The notes: generated from the sequence alone by a model not told the origin. Positions 10,184-20,234 are shown, counted from the first letter of the stretch. The stretch: DNA of 28,848 nt from Stagonosporopsis chrysanthemi (GCA_022560025.1 JAFISE010000286.1:1-28848); one strand, 5' to 3'. Numbers and translations are program-made.

Positions 10184-10722
10184 ATGAGTCGGATCTATCA
10201 GAGAACAATGGAGTCTGCAGAGTCGGGAAAGCCCAAAGATCGCGAGATGATCGTTGTCGTCGACCAACTCTGGCTCTGGGTTCTGAAAGACAGTGAGCAC
10301 GCCGTCTTACGTAGAGGAAGTGCAACGACCACAGCTTACACAGAGACTGTATTTACGAGCTTTTCTGGAAGGTGGAGCAAAGACCTGCCGCACGACGTCA
10401 AGACCGATAAGACCGATGTGCTGGAGAACATCTTGCGGATTTTGTCTTTTCGCCCCTTTCAACGCGTGGCTGGGTCCATCTGTTGGGGTGAGAGAGTCTG
10501 ATTGCGTGTCGGCCATGTGCGACATCGTCTCTCGGTGCCGTCAGAAATATAAGGACCCTTTCTCCTATGGAACTGATATACTGCGGCAGCCTCTAATTGG
10601 CTGAATGAATCTGGATCGACAGAAGTGACAGTCTAGGAGGGAGTCTGCAGGGCAAAAACGTGGGCTCTGGCCACTTACAAGGCTGCCCGCTTGCTAGTAC
10701 CAAGGTACTTATTTACTATAGG

Positions 10723-10868
10723 TGCTTTTCAAAATGTGCGGACCACCTAAAGTCTAGTACGCTAGGCTGTAGCCTGCTTCTGATTGGCTGCAAGCTGTGG
10801 TCAGCTGATCAAGGGCGGCCATTGCATAGTCTACCAGACTTGAGGTGGTCCGCACATTTTGAAAAGCA
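10723..10868. mobile_element. 146-bp MITE with 26-36 bp terminal inverted repeats
   Basis: The left arm starts TGCTTTTCAAAATGTGCGGA and continues CCACCT; the right arm ends with its exact reverse complement over at least 26 bases. Similarity goes on for about ten more with two mismatches. The core is about 75 bp and non-coding. The bases next to the ends are GG and TT with TA-containing flanks, which may be a TA target site of a Tc1/mariner or pogo-type element, but the duplication is not clean. It lies in the decayed ankyrin/CorA-like gene. Confidence 0.8.
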
Positions 10869-10885
10869 TTATAACCCATAGGTAG

Positions 10886-10918
10886 GATGGGTCTGCACAT
10901 TTCTGAGGTCATTATAGT
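10886..10918 (+). repeat. Diverged second copy of the MITE right end
   Basis: GGGTCTGCACATTTCTGAGG followed by TCATTATAG resembles the MITE right end (GTGGTCCGCACATTTTGAAA then AGCATTATAAC), about 45 bases downstream and in the same orientation. It may be a remnant of an older related element. Confidence 0.4.
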
Positions 10919-11290
10919 TTGCGAAACGGTCGGCACCGGAGGTCATATGCCATACTAATGTTGGTGGTGCTTCAGGCACTGACTTATGACAAGCTTGGGA
11001 GCTAGAGTAGCATGAAAGATGAACTTAACTGCATCCAACAAGTAAAGTGCATCTAGATTGTCAAATGTTTGGCATGAGGCACGGCAGCCCTCGAAGAGTT
11101 CCGGTAAGAGCTAAGACATTTCAGGTCAGTCGAGGGGACGTGCACGACCTCGGGAAGTCTTATCTAAGACAAGCTCAGAGGTCAGACACGGGATGTAATC
11201 TCTACGGCGTCTACCTTCGTATAATTATATGGAGGATCGATCAAGCATTGAAACGCACGCTAGCGTTTTTCTTGATTCCTGCTTGATCCC

Positions 11291-11727
11291 ATGAGCTAAA
11301 ATTAGCTTCGATGCAAACCTCAACGGCAACGTCTCAGATGTCCCGTTGACCCATTTCGCAAAGATGGCAGAGTTTGACAGTATCCATCAAGGGAACATCC
11401 GGCCCCTGGGCCATCCTCCAAAACCTTATTGTCAGCCTCAATCTCAATACGAAGTAATTCGACGTTTGTCCGCGCTCCGGCTAGCGCACGACCCAAGATA
11501 GATAGCTCACCCAAAAAGGGATCTAACTCGTGTTTACCTAGTCAGGCACACTTCCCTTTTCCGTTCGTTTCTGCGGAATTGAGCCGACTAATAATGAACA
11601 CTCCTATTAAACTGTTTCTCCGAAGCCGAGAGGTCTCTCTCTTCTCACAGGTCTTCCAACCTCGCAATCCAACCAGTACACTCGCTTTTTGACGACCGAC
11701 TAATACTACACTCTTTAATCCTTAATA
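11291..11727 (+). promoter_or_regulatory. Upstream region of the cutinase-like gene
   Basis: No reading frame here is convincing. The last 60 bases are pyrimidine-rich, then CTAATACTACACTC and TTTAATCCTTAATA, before the ATG. No clear TATA box or factor site can be claimed. Confidence 0.4.
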
Positions 11728-12754
11728 ATGTCTGCCATCATCCGCAACGTTCTCGTGCTCAGCGCTGTCGCCGCCGTCGCCATCGCTCAAGACCCAGCCC
11801 CCAAGCTCGACGCTCCCTGCGCCGATGCCGTCATCTTCATGGCCCGCGGTAACAATGCGCCGTACCATGACTTCCGTACATTCCCCTTCGTCGACGCTAC
11901 GTGCGGCAAACTAAGGGCTGAGGGAAAGACTTGCGACTACATTGAGGTTGTGTTCCCGAAGGGCGGTGACTACTGCAAACAGATCGGTGAGGGAGTCCGT
12001 AACGGTCTAAACCAGATCACTGCTTTCAACAAGAAGTGCCCTTGCACGCACCTTATCCTCAATGGCTTCTCTCAGGGTGCCTGGATTACCGGAGATATCC
12101 TTGCTGGACCTGGTGGATGCTCCCAAATCACCACTGGTCTAGATCCTACCTCGGCTCCTGGTAATGCTAGTAAGTATTCTTGACATGACACACTCGAACC
12201 TCGGACTGTGCTAATGTGGTAACTTAGTTGCTGCTGCTCTCCTCTGGGGCGATGTCATGCATGTGGCCAACCAGCCATACAACGTTCTTGACGGCTCCGA
12301 TCTACAGAAGGACGGTCGCCACGCCGACTCTCTTGCGCGCCTGAACCGCTACGCACCCATCCTGCGCTCTTACTGCGCTAAGGGAGACCCGATCTGTGCC
12401 AACGGCGACGACGTCGAGAAGCACTTGAGCTACTTTGAGCTGCACACCGACGACGCCTCGACCTGGGCCGTTGGAAAGCTCAATGACGCCGCCCCTCTAT
12501 GTGCCGCTCCCACACCTACGCCCAGCGCTTCTTCTACTGTCGTCGCCTCGTCTGTTGGCATTGCCGCTGTTACATCTTCAAGCGCGGCTGCTTCCTCCAG
12601 TGTTGCTGCTTCCTCTGGCGTTGTTGCTTCCTCCAGTGTCGTCGCTCTTCCCGCTTACCCTACATCTCCAGTTTACGTTGCTCCCTTCACTGCTCCCCAG
12701 TCATATGAGGCTATGTGCGTTCCCCGCATCAAGATTAAATATGTCTACGCTTAA
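11728..12754 (+). CDS. Secreted cutinase / acetylxylan esterase-like hydrolase (CE5), two exons
   Basis: Exons 11728-12169 and 12228-12754 flank a 58-base intron (GTAAGT donor, TGCTAATG branch, TTAG acceptor) and join in frame to 322 residues. CE5 enzymes are serine esterases that hydrolyse cutin polyester or acetyl groups on xylan outside the cell. Residues 1-20 are a signal peptide (hydrophobic core, cleavage probably after AIA). The nucleophile is Ser115 in GFSQGA. The acid is Asp201 in CAKGDPIC, the usual Cys-flanked loop. The base is His213 in KHLSYF. Conserved Cys residues (31, 59, 70, 83, 104, 106, 131) fit the disulfide-rich fold. Residues about 238-310 are a Ser/Ala/Val-rich tail with repeated ASS units, longer than in a minimal cutinase of about 200-230 residues and probably O-glycosylated. 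The gene is intact amid decayed neighbours. Cutinase and acetylxylan esterase cannot be told apart from sequence alone. Confidence 0.93.
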
Positions 12755-13690
12755 GAGTAAGAAGGACGGAAGATCTAGCGGAATAGACGTAGTGACAGCA
12801 GTAGATGGGTGTAGATCGATGAAGGAACTATTAAAAGCCATGACCGCCGTGATCGACGTCTGCCTGAACTTTTGGTTTTCGTGCGTGATGAGTGTTTTTC
12901 GTCTGCTCTTTAAGTCCGCCGTGAATTCTTGTAGAGCCCTATGGTCCAATCTACCAATGTCTAGCTTGGAACGTAAATGTCCCTGTGAGCCCCCTTTATC
13001 CCCCGTATCTAGTTTCCTGAGTAAATCTGGACAACACAATCTACTGGAGACCCCTTATCCTGCGAAACTCTAACAAATCCGCTGTTTGATTTGGTATATC
13101 CTGGCGCTGAAAGTCCTGCACAAGACCGCTATTTATATTAGGTGTGACGTCTGGGTTCTTGATGTTGAACCTTTCTAGGAAGGTATGGCTACTCACGCAA
13201 CTAAAGGCACGTGATACCGACAAACACGTATTACTACAAATGGGACAGTATATGTTATGCACATGGCTGATATACTAATCTGCGCGAACTGAGTGGATAG
13301 TAGTGTTGAGGATGTAGAGAGGCGAGCTCGGTACGGTAGCTTGGTGTGCATAGTATGGACCGATGAGTAGTCCACATGCTTGAGAGCTGGAGTTTATGAG
13401 GCAGACAACACGTTCTGGCTGGCTGCTGTCTGTTTCGGGCGATCATGGCGCCTATCATGTTGGTGGTATCACGCCTCTTGCTTAGTGGAGGGAACGACTG
13501 GTGAGCAGGCTGTATTGCCTGAATTAGTAGAGCGGTTTACTGTTAAGGCTAGTAGATTCATGTTAGCCCCCTGATTATGGCTTATACGGGTTAATTATTT
13601 GCGCTACACTATTTTGGGATGATCTGCTGCTCAGCCCGAAGGAGTGTACGTAACGCAAGTAGATCCGTCTCCTTTCTGCAAAAACTTGCT
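12755..13690. other. Region without a recognised gene
   Basis: A minus-strand open stretch (12701-13039) and another at 13041-13262, with a CPIC...C pattern near its start, could be remnants of one old gene. No family is recognised and the frames do not join. A plus-strand frame also overlaps. I cannot choose between strands. Confidence 0.35.
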
Positions 13691-13848
13691 ACGGGTTGCG
13701 CGATACTGGAGACAGACAATTTAGCGGTCTTTATGGTATCAGAACGAGAGACAGCAAGGCTTCCCGTTCGCTCAGCCCTATTTAAGCAACGCACCGGCGG
13801 ATTAGTAGTTAGGTGGGTGACTACTAACAAATATCCGCTGTTGTATGT
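13691..13848 (+). repeat. 5S-rRNA-derived repeat, copy 2
   Basis: Bases 13750-13848 match nucleotides 21-119 of the 5S gene at 20110 without gaps (91 of 99 identical by hand count). The first 20 nucleotides are missing, and the preceding 59 bases align with those before copy 1 instead. The T-run after TTGTATGT is broken here (CTTTGATG), with a T-tract further on near 13862. It is a 5S pseudogene by structure. Confidence 0.85.
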
Positions 13849-13866
13849 CTTTGATGAGGTCTTTTT

Positions 13867-14500
13867 TTGCTTCTCTTAACAACACACTCAGATCTCTATA
13901 CGCACAATGATACTCCAGCCAACAGGAGGGTGAAGTGCACAGTTACTACAATAATTGGGCCCAAAGTCGTCGCAGAGATCTGTAACCGACATTTCCGCCT
14001 CTCTCCTTCTGCGCGTCTTTCCCTGTCTGCGTCTTCAATGTTTCTGTCTGTCTCTTCAAAAATCTTAGGTCTCAAAGCGTCTCTAGACTTCATTTGCTTG
14101 GCTGCTTTTGTCTCTCCGCTTTCAGCTGTTGTTTGCCTTCGTCGTCCCAGTCACGTAGTTACTGAAGCTGAACCTATCTTCCACGAGATCACGACCGCCG
14201 CTCTGTACTTCTATATTGACATGTTGGAATACCCTACTGAGCTTTCCTTTGCAGACGATACGGCAAGGAAAGATCGACTTGAGGAATCAATTCGCTCGAA
14301 TCAACGAGGGCATGTTCGCTTGGATGTTTCGCCTCCTTTGGCCAAGATGATGGCTTTCGGAAACACCAGACCAACTAGGAAAATACTCAGACTTACGCAG
14401 GTGTGTCCCCTACTGGTCTTGAGCAACAGTCTCAAACAAGGGTCGAGCAAGCTATAGCACCGCTGTATACCACCTAATTTGACCAGCCAAACCTAAAGTC
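13867..14500 (+). other. Possible upstream part of the ankyrin pseudogene, unassigned
   Basis: Coding-like plus-strand stretches occur, for example ITTAALYFYIDMLEYPTELS near 14190-14245 and an alternative-frame NEGMFAWMFRLLWP near 14305-14345. They suggest an old exon. No domain is recognised and frames change. Confidence 0.3.
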
Positions 14501-15693
14501 GTGGTTCACGAGGGAGCTGCAATTTCGTATTGCTCGGAATCTGGGCACGCCATGCACATCAAAGTGCTCATTTCACACAATACATCCCTTAGCCTACCAG
14601 AGAAACAAGTTGATCAAGAAGGGGAGAATTACCATCTGGACTCTTTATTTCGGGCGGTCAGGTATGCCGGATCTGGTCACGAACAAGCCTACGGCAACAA
14701 GAAAGTTGAAGAAAGCGATGAGGATACCGATGAGAGCGGACACATGGATGGAACTAAAGACGATAGCTTCAAACATGATCAGGGCGAGCAGACCATGCAG
14801 GCTGAGCGCAATTACACAGATGTGATCTGTTTACTCTTACAGTCTGGCCGCATCGAGATAGAGTCAACGGATGCACATGGCCGTACGGCACTTCCTGGGC
14901 ATGCGAAAAAGGTCATGTTTCAGTCGTTGCAACCCTGCTACACTTTCAATCCAATGTTGAGACGACTGACTTCGCCAGTGTTACACCGCTGTGGTATGCG
15001 ATGATGAACAACCGCTCAAGCATCGTTCAACTTCTATTGGATGCGGGCGCTACGAATCATCTATCATACTCCAAAGATTGTTGCACGCCTATGATGTGAG
15101 CAACCCAAATACCAAGAAGCACGGAAACAGCATACATCAGATACTTTTGTCACCTGGTCATGGCGAGGACACGAACGGCATTTTAGCCGATGACAGCAAT
15201 GACTGGACAGCGTTACATCATGCCTGCAGGTGGGGAAATGCAGAGATCATAAAATGGACTTTATGAGGTACGAAAAACGTGGACAACTTATCCTTGGACA
15301 CGATTTTGAACGCTATAAATGGAACAAATATACTCCTCTGGTAATGGCGATGCAATGTAAGAACTCAGGTGTCGGTGAAGACTTTCTACTCATGCTCTGA
15401 AAGACAGTCCAGGTCAAAGATCATTTTCGGAGAGCGCTGGATACAGCCAAGGATGCTGGTACGCCAAAGATTGTGCAACGGCTTACAGAACAAACGCGCT
15501 ATTTTGGCTGGGACGACGGCGACCACGGAGATGAAACAGGGTGATGCTATCTTCTGTTATTGTGGCTCAAACAAGCCGGGGACGGCCTGCAGATGATCGC
15601 AAAAGGATCATAGTGATCCTAGCTGCGAGGGTACTTGTTGCTCCGGACCATCTGCAGAACTATCTGCAAGACGTGATCGAGTTGGTAGAGTGA
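14501..15693 (+). pseudogene. Ankyrin-repeat protein gene, decayed
   Basis: Ankyrin-type units can be read in shifting plus-strand frames. LLQSGRIEIESTDAHGRTAL (about 14832-14892) is followed by a one-base loss, then WACEKGHVSVVATLL (about 14896-14941) and TPLWYAMMNNRSSIVQLLLD (about 14980-15042). NDWTALHHACRWGNAEIIK comes near 15198-15255 in another frame. An acidic spacer (about 14705-14780) separates an earlier unit. The tail ends DHLQNYLQDVIELVE with TGA at 15691-15693. At least three frame changes and several stops rule out a full product. Unlike the pol and antisense frames, this copy has indels. It may be the C-terminal repeat part of a larger STAND- or HET-type protein; no NTPase domain is visible. 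Confidence 0.6.
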
Positions 15694-16547
15694 TGTTTGA
15701 CCGAAAAGAACACGGAGGAGTAATGACGCTAACAGGCGGAGTCGTCCTTGTGCACGATGGTGCAGCGTGGAGAGATGAACCTCCCCCTGTTCTGCTAAAG
15801 CAGCGTACATTCTGCGTGCGCTTGCAAGCATGCCTTGCGCCAGCACTGTTTGCGGTTGTCCGGCTTCTGAATATCCACAAAATGGAACCCACAGTAACCT
15901 TCCATGCATCCCGCAAGGAAGCCGCCCAACAAACGCGAGCGACGCAACACCAACATTCGCGAGACACAGCCACACGATGATTGAGCCTAGGCACTGTTGT
16001 TGCTAGATGTTATTATCCTCGTACACATATCTCGGCGTGTAGAGAGGGTCGTGCGGATGACCGGGGTGGATAATCGGAGCGACACTTCAGTCGAAACTGC
16101 CAATGGGCGAAAATTATCGGAGTGTGTTGATTTTGGAGACGATTACAATGTTAGATAAAAATTCTCGAAATCAATGTTCAGTTTTGTATCTCAGGTGGCT
16201 CTACAACTAGCCATTGCTTGGATTAATGTTCTTGTGGAACACCGGTGTCCAAGCTAGTTGCCATGAATGTGTGTGTAGCTTGCGTGTTGAGATCGGATCG
16301 ATGGGCCAATTGCCAGAAGGTGCATCGCTGATAGAAGCGGAGCTGGAAGCACTCTACAAAATTTTCCACATTCATTTGGCAGCTGTTGTACCCAGCACGT
16401 GTTGCTGAAGTAATCCTGGAAGTCAAAGTTAAAGATAGTCTGAATTGACTGGCGTATTTATATCGGTTCCATGTATCCGCATTACAAGGCCGCATGAGCC
16501 CTGACTTTTGCACGCGCCTAAAGTTTACGGAGTGATGACGATGTACA
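15694..16547. other. Region without a recognised gene
   Basis: Only short open stretches on either strand (for example 15690-15980 plus and 15608-15994 minus) with no recognisable protein. No repeat matching other parts of the window was seen. Confidence 0.45.
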
Positions 16548-18633
16548 TTACAAATACTCGTTCTCATCGAAATCATCGAAGATCCAGTGCTCATGCAACA
16601 TTAAACGCTCGTGTTCAGACTCAGCCGCCTCAGGTGCGTCAGCCTTGAGCTTAGCTTCGCGTTGCTTTACCTTGTCGTACTGATCTAAAGGTACCCACCC
16701 CTCAGGACCAATCCCAATAGCATCCCTACAGGCCTGAAGTTGCTCATCGGCTTCGACATGCGCAGCATTTAATTCTAAGCAATCTTCCACCTCAGCTTCT
16801 GAGAAGGTTATTGGACAAGAGAGCTTTGGATCGTGGTGTCGGCTCGAATCTGAGGCGGTAATGCTAGACCAGTTTCGTTGTAACTCGATCAAGTCGGCCT
16901 TTAGTGTAATGTTATAGCCTTCCCATGGAGAGTTTGCGTGATCAAATACTTTGCGGCGCAACGTGCTGAAGTTGTGGGTCAGAGCCTCATAATGGACTGG
17001 GTTAAATTTGGCCGTCGCTGCAACATAGAAGTAGTGGAGCTGGCGTGGACGTAGTAAGACGACCTGCTCAAATTGTTTCTCTTCGCTTAATTCGTCAAAG
17101 TCCTGCGGTAGTTCAGGTGTGGTGAGCGCTTCCGAGACATCGTCGCCGTAATTCTGGAGACGGTTTGGAATACCGCATTGGAGAAAAAGAGGTAATAGTG
17201 CGCAGTGCTACCAGTCAATTAGACCAGTGATACTGAGATCGTCTGAAACGAACACGTTGCTAGGTTGAAGATCAGGATGCCTCAACGTTAGACGGGTAAA
17301 AGTGGCATTACCATCCGGTACGATGTGAGGCATAGCCTGTAAGTATTTGCCGAGACTCTTTATGTCACGATTTGGAGTCTCCCTTGCCTCATGCAACCCG
17401 CGCCTCACTTTTGTTGAGATGCGGCTCCCTATCCTGCACTAGCGCTGTTTACAGCTACCCATGTATACATACTGTTCGTAGCTTTGCACAATACAACCTC
17501 AGTTCAATCCTCAAATCTTCCCGCACTGCTTGCACTCACTGCGACACTTTACATGTTCAGAGGGCGATACTTTCTGGTAGTTGTAAAGTTCTCGGCGCAG
17601 ACGTTGAAAAGGATAAAGCGGCCGGCCATATTTCGTTAGGTAGGCCATTTCCTTCTTGGCTCCAGCTGCGAGGACAGCTGCTGAATCTGTAACTTTGGGA
17701 AACTTAGTTAAGGGCACCAATCAACAGCGGAGCAATAAAATCAGTAAGCACGAATGTGAGTTGATACATACATGGTCCGCGATCGACGTCCAATTGCAAC
17801 CTTCTGCCATACCATAGGCTACGTCTTGTATCAGGACCAATACAGAAGCAACTCTCGCGCGAGGTATTAGTGGTGGGAATTTCAATCTTCCTGGTTTGCA
17901 CGTCCAGGTCCTTGGTGTAATACAAGCTACCGCTTGCCGGGAAGAGAAGAGCGAACAGTCGAAACTCCAATTCCACGAGTCGGGTGACGACGGTGATTCT
18001 GGCCTTTTCTGGTAAATCAAACTAGATGTCGGCCAAGTTTGATCCCCGGACTAATTCCATGAACATGTATTCGGTGCCAGCAGGATTCTCTGACGTGGTC
18101 GAATAACCATAGATCTTCGGGACAGGAATGCCATTCATACGGAGAAAGTCCATCGTCGCAACCTCGCTGGCAACGACTAGTTGCTTCGGCTCGGTAGTGG
18201 GGTAAAGGATCCGCTCTACAAACTGAAAGCCATCATGCATTGTTATCAAGAACGTCCGGTTAAACCCCCCTTCGTCAGGTTTCTCAAACCGAGCCACATC
18301 TTCTACGTTCTTGTTGACAGCTGATGCGGCAAGACGTTGCAGTTCTAAGACGTTGAAAACACGTCTTCGTTCCGAATGCTTTAGGGTATCATTCCAACTT
18401 CACCCTCAGTTAGTGACATTAAAGATTTTAATGGAAACAAATTTGACTGACATCCACCGCCCCGACGTATAATCAAACAGCTCGGAAAGCTGCTCCCTTG
18501 AGCAATTCGCCGCAGAATGGATAAGCGCTGAGATGATATACTTGGCTCTGAAGCGTGACACTACTGGCGAAAAGCGACAACAGGTGGAAGTGACTGCCAA
18601 ACGGCTACTGGTATGTCGGAAGAAAGATACCAT
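16548..18633 (-). pseudogene. AIM9-like aminoglycoside phosphotransferase-fold (APH) family gene, broken by two TAG stops
   Basis: Exon 1 (18633-18452) starts MVSFFRHTSSRLAVTS, an Arg/Ser-rich presequence that suits a mitochondrial protein, and ends FDYTSGRW. After a 54-base intron (18451-18398), exon 2 (18397-17772) carries GGFNRTFLITMHDG and a kinase N-lobe ending VDRGP. After an 85-base intron (17771-17687, GTATGT donor, TTACAG acceptor) comes AAGAKKEMAYLTKYGRP. Then follow the catalytic loop LRHPDLQPSNVFVSDD and ITGLIDW (about 17285-17211), and the acidic C-terminus DEHWIFDDFDENEYL-like at 16548. A third intron or insertion between about 17560 and 17376 is unresolved. TAG stops replace a family Trp (18024-18022) and Gln (17210-17208). 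Fungal AIM9 relatives are predicted phosphotransferases linked to mitochondrial inheritance; substrates are unknown. As read, the gene is inactive but nearly whole. Confidence 0.82.
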
Positions 18634-19353
18634 AGGATGATGGCACATCAATGGGAAGTCACGCAAGGCAGGATGAATCCAGAGAGTGTGCCGACTACGG
18701 TAAGCGCTGCGCACGGGCCACTTCAAACCTTCGACTGATCTAAGCAGCAGGATAAGTAGGAAAGTAAGGTCAAGAAACACATGCGTGGCAAGCCTGTTCC
18801 AATCAATAATTGCAGCGTGGTACTTTGTGATTTCAAGTGAGTTGTGCAAGGCTCTCTGATTAAGAGCCTGCGTGACCTGGTAATTGAGCAGCGCAATAGT
18901 CACGTTCTCTCCGAAGCCAAAGGAGGTTTATGTTAACCCTAGACGTACCTGGTAGTTGTGCTTGGTACCAGCTGCGATAGGGCGTAGTCGCAGAGCTGCT
19001 GTGGCTTGCGAGAGCCTCTTGTTGGGGAAAATGCCTACATGTATCGATTACATCAAGTAGTTGTAGTCTTAACGAATGTGGCTTCTAGACACGCGCACAT
19101 TCAAGCTCGAAGAGCTCTATAGCAGCGTGCTAAGTTACATCACCCTGTTCCGTCGTTGGAAGGAAGACAAAGGGATCCTTCGGTGGCCTGGCAGAGCCAC
19201 GTCCGCATTCCAATTAGATTGATTTGAAGACAGCATGCTATCGAGCGATGCCACAAATCAGTCCTTACTATAGATTATAATTAGGAGGTTGTCAGCTCGG
19301 GTGTCTAGGACATGTTTGAGTGCAGATATACTGTCGAAATCCTCGCGATTCTA
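18634..19353. other. Region without a recognised gene
   Basis: An open minus-strand stretch continues upstream of the AIM9-like start to 18903, and a plus-strand coding-like patch (AAWYFVISSELCKALLIKSL, about 18810-18870) overlaps it. Neither is recognised. Confidence 0.35.
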
Positions 19354-19854
19354 TTAGTAGCCCTCACCAATTGAAATAGATGAGAAACTTAAAAAATCCG
19401 CGTCTACTGAACTGTCAGCCGGATCTACGAAAGCAAGAGGCTGAAAGTACAGGGCGATAATACCAAGACCAACAATAATAGTTGATTTGTACCCTGATAC
19501 TGTGTCGATAAATTCATTGGTTTCTCCTTGCATAAACTCAAGTTTAACCCAGTCCCACATACCAGTCTTAAACTTTTCACCAAAAGACAGCACTAATTGC
19601 TCAAACTCTTAGCAAACTTCGCTGCACCTTCCAACAGGCCCCACAAAAGGCGCCGAGATAGATGCTTCCACCAAGATCGCCTCTTTCAACGAATCCAGGA
19701 TCCCAGAGACATCCTATAACTCATTCCAGAGCCTCTGCAATGTCCTGTCGCGGCCTTTGTAACGTGCAACAGCATCGTTAAGCAACACCGGTAACTAAAT
19801 AGCAGCAGTAGCCATAGTCAGCACCGAAGCACTAATAATCGGGGAGTCCGCCAT
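19354..19854 (-). pseudogene. Fungal STAND-protein N-terminal domain, broken by three CAR-to-TAR stops
   Basis: From ATG at 19854 a single minus-strand frame of about 166 codons reads MADSPIISASVLTMATAAI, stop, LPVLLNDAVARYKGRDRTLQ and so on. It reaches GETNEFIDTVSGYKSTIIVG and ends GEGY. It resembles the helical N-terminal domain found on many fungal NLR-like (STAND) proteins, with the typical KGRDRTLQRLWNEL segment and the late IDTVSGYKSTI helix. Three internal stops (TAG, TAG, TAA) each sit where Gln is expected and are one C-to-T change from CAG or CAA. No indel is present. No NACHT/NB-ARC or repeat region follows, so the rest of the gene is missing or never belonged to it. Confidence 0.6.
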
Positions 19855-20078
19855 CAGAGAGCGTGCACGCAACGTGGGGAGTACGGTAAAGCTAACTTCG
19901 GGACCAAGAAATACGGGGAAAGGACGGGTGGGTTGGTCTGTGGGAGTGTGGACTGCATTAAGGATACGCACAGCAGGTAGATGTGTTAGACTGCTCTAGC
20001 TGACAGGCTACATAAGCGTTGCGGATTCGATGCAACCTGATGCAGTAGACTCGCAGGAAGCAGTATTTATTGATTCAC

Positions 20079-20086
20079 TATAATAA
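20079..20086 (+). promoter_or_regulatory. TATA box of the 5S rRNA gene
   Basis: TATAATAA lies at -31 to -24 relative to the first 5S nucleotide. Upstream TATA elements near -29 are known to be needed for 5S transcription in Neurospora, so position and sequence agree. Neither truncated 5S-derived copy has this arrangement. Confidence 0.75.
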
Positions 20087-20109
20087 TTATGTATTCGAGC
20101 ATATCTTCC

Positions 20110-20228
20110 ACATACGACCATAGGACGTTGAAAACAAGGCTTCCCGTTCGCTCAGCCCTATTTAAGCAACGTATCGGCGGATTAGTAGTTAGGTGGGTGA
20201 CCACTAGCGAATACCCGCTGTTGTATGT
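20110..20228 (+). rRNA. 5S ribosomal RNA
   Basis: The 119-nt sequence starts ACATACGACCATAGGACG and ends CGCTGTTGTATGT, typical of filamentous ascomycete 5S rRNA. The nine bases ACATACGAC at the 5' end pair with the 3' end to form helix I. The loop and control regions GCTTCCCGTTCGCTCAGCCC, TATTTAAGCAACG and GTTAGGTGGGTGACCACTAG are intact. A TATA box lies upstream and a T-run directly downstream. In these fungi 5S genes are dispersed single units rather than part of the rDNA array, which fits this isolated copy. It is the only complete one of three related loci in the window. Confidence 0.95.
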
Positions 20229-20234
20229 TTTTTT
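20228..20234 (+). terminator. Pol III T-run terminator of the 5S gene
   Basis: Seven T residues follow the mature 3' end, with a second T-tract after one C. This is the usual Pol III stop. Confidence 0.85.

Larger units (their letters stand above)
10184..11290 (+). pseudogene. Ankyrin/CorA-like protein gene, 3' part, decayed
   Basis: Family motifs resume: VVVDQLWLWVLKD (about 10250-10292), then TVFTSFSGRWSKD (about 10345-10385). They are joined cleanly if the 51-base intron at 10293-10343 (GTGAGC donor, GCTTACA branch, CAG) is removed. CRQKYKDPFSYGTDI (about 10530-10580) follows in another frame. After the MITE, near 11010-11070, an MKDELN...IQQV stretch resembles the helical segment that precedes the CorA-type membrane helices, with in-frame stops. 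The membrane helices and the GMN-like signature are not visible, so the C-terminus is lost or unrecognisable. The last part is the weakest. Confidence 0.5.

Noticed and set aside
12435..13073. Plus-strand frame of 212 codons overlapping the cutinase-like exon
   Set aside because: Its first half is an alternate frame of the real exon and the rest shows no recognisable protein.
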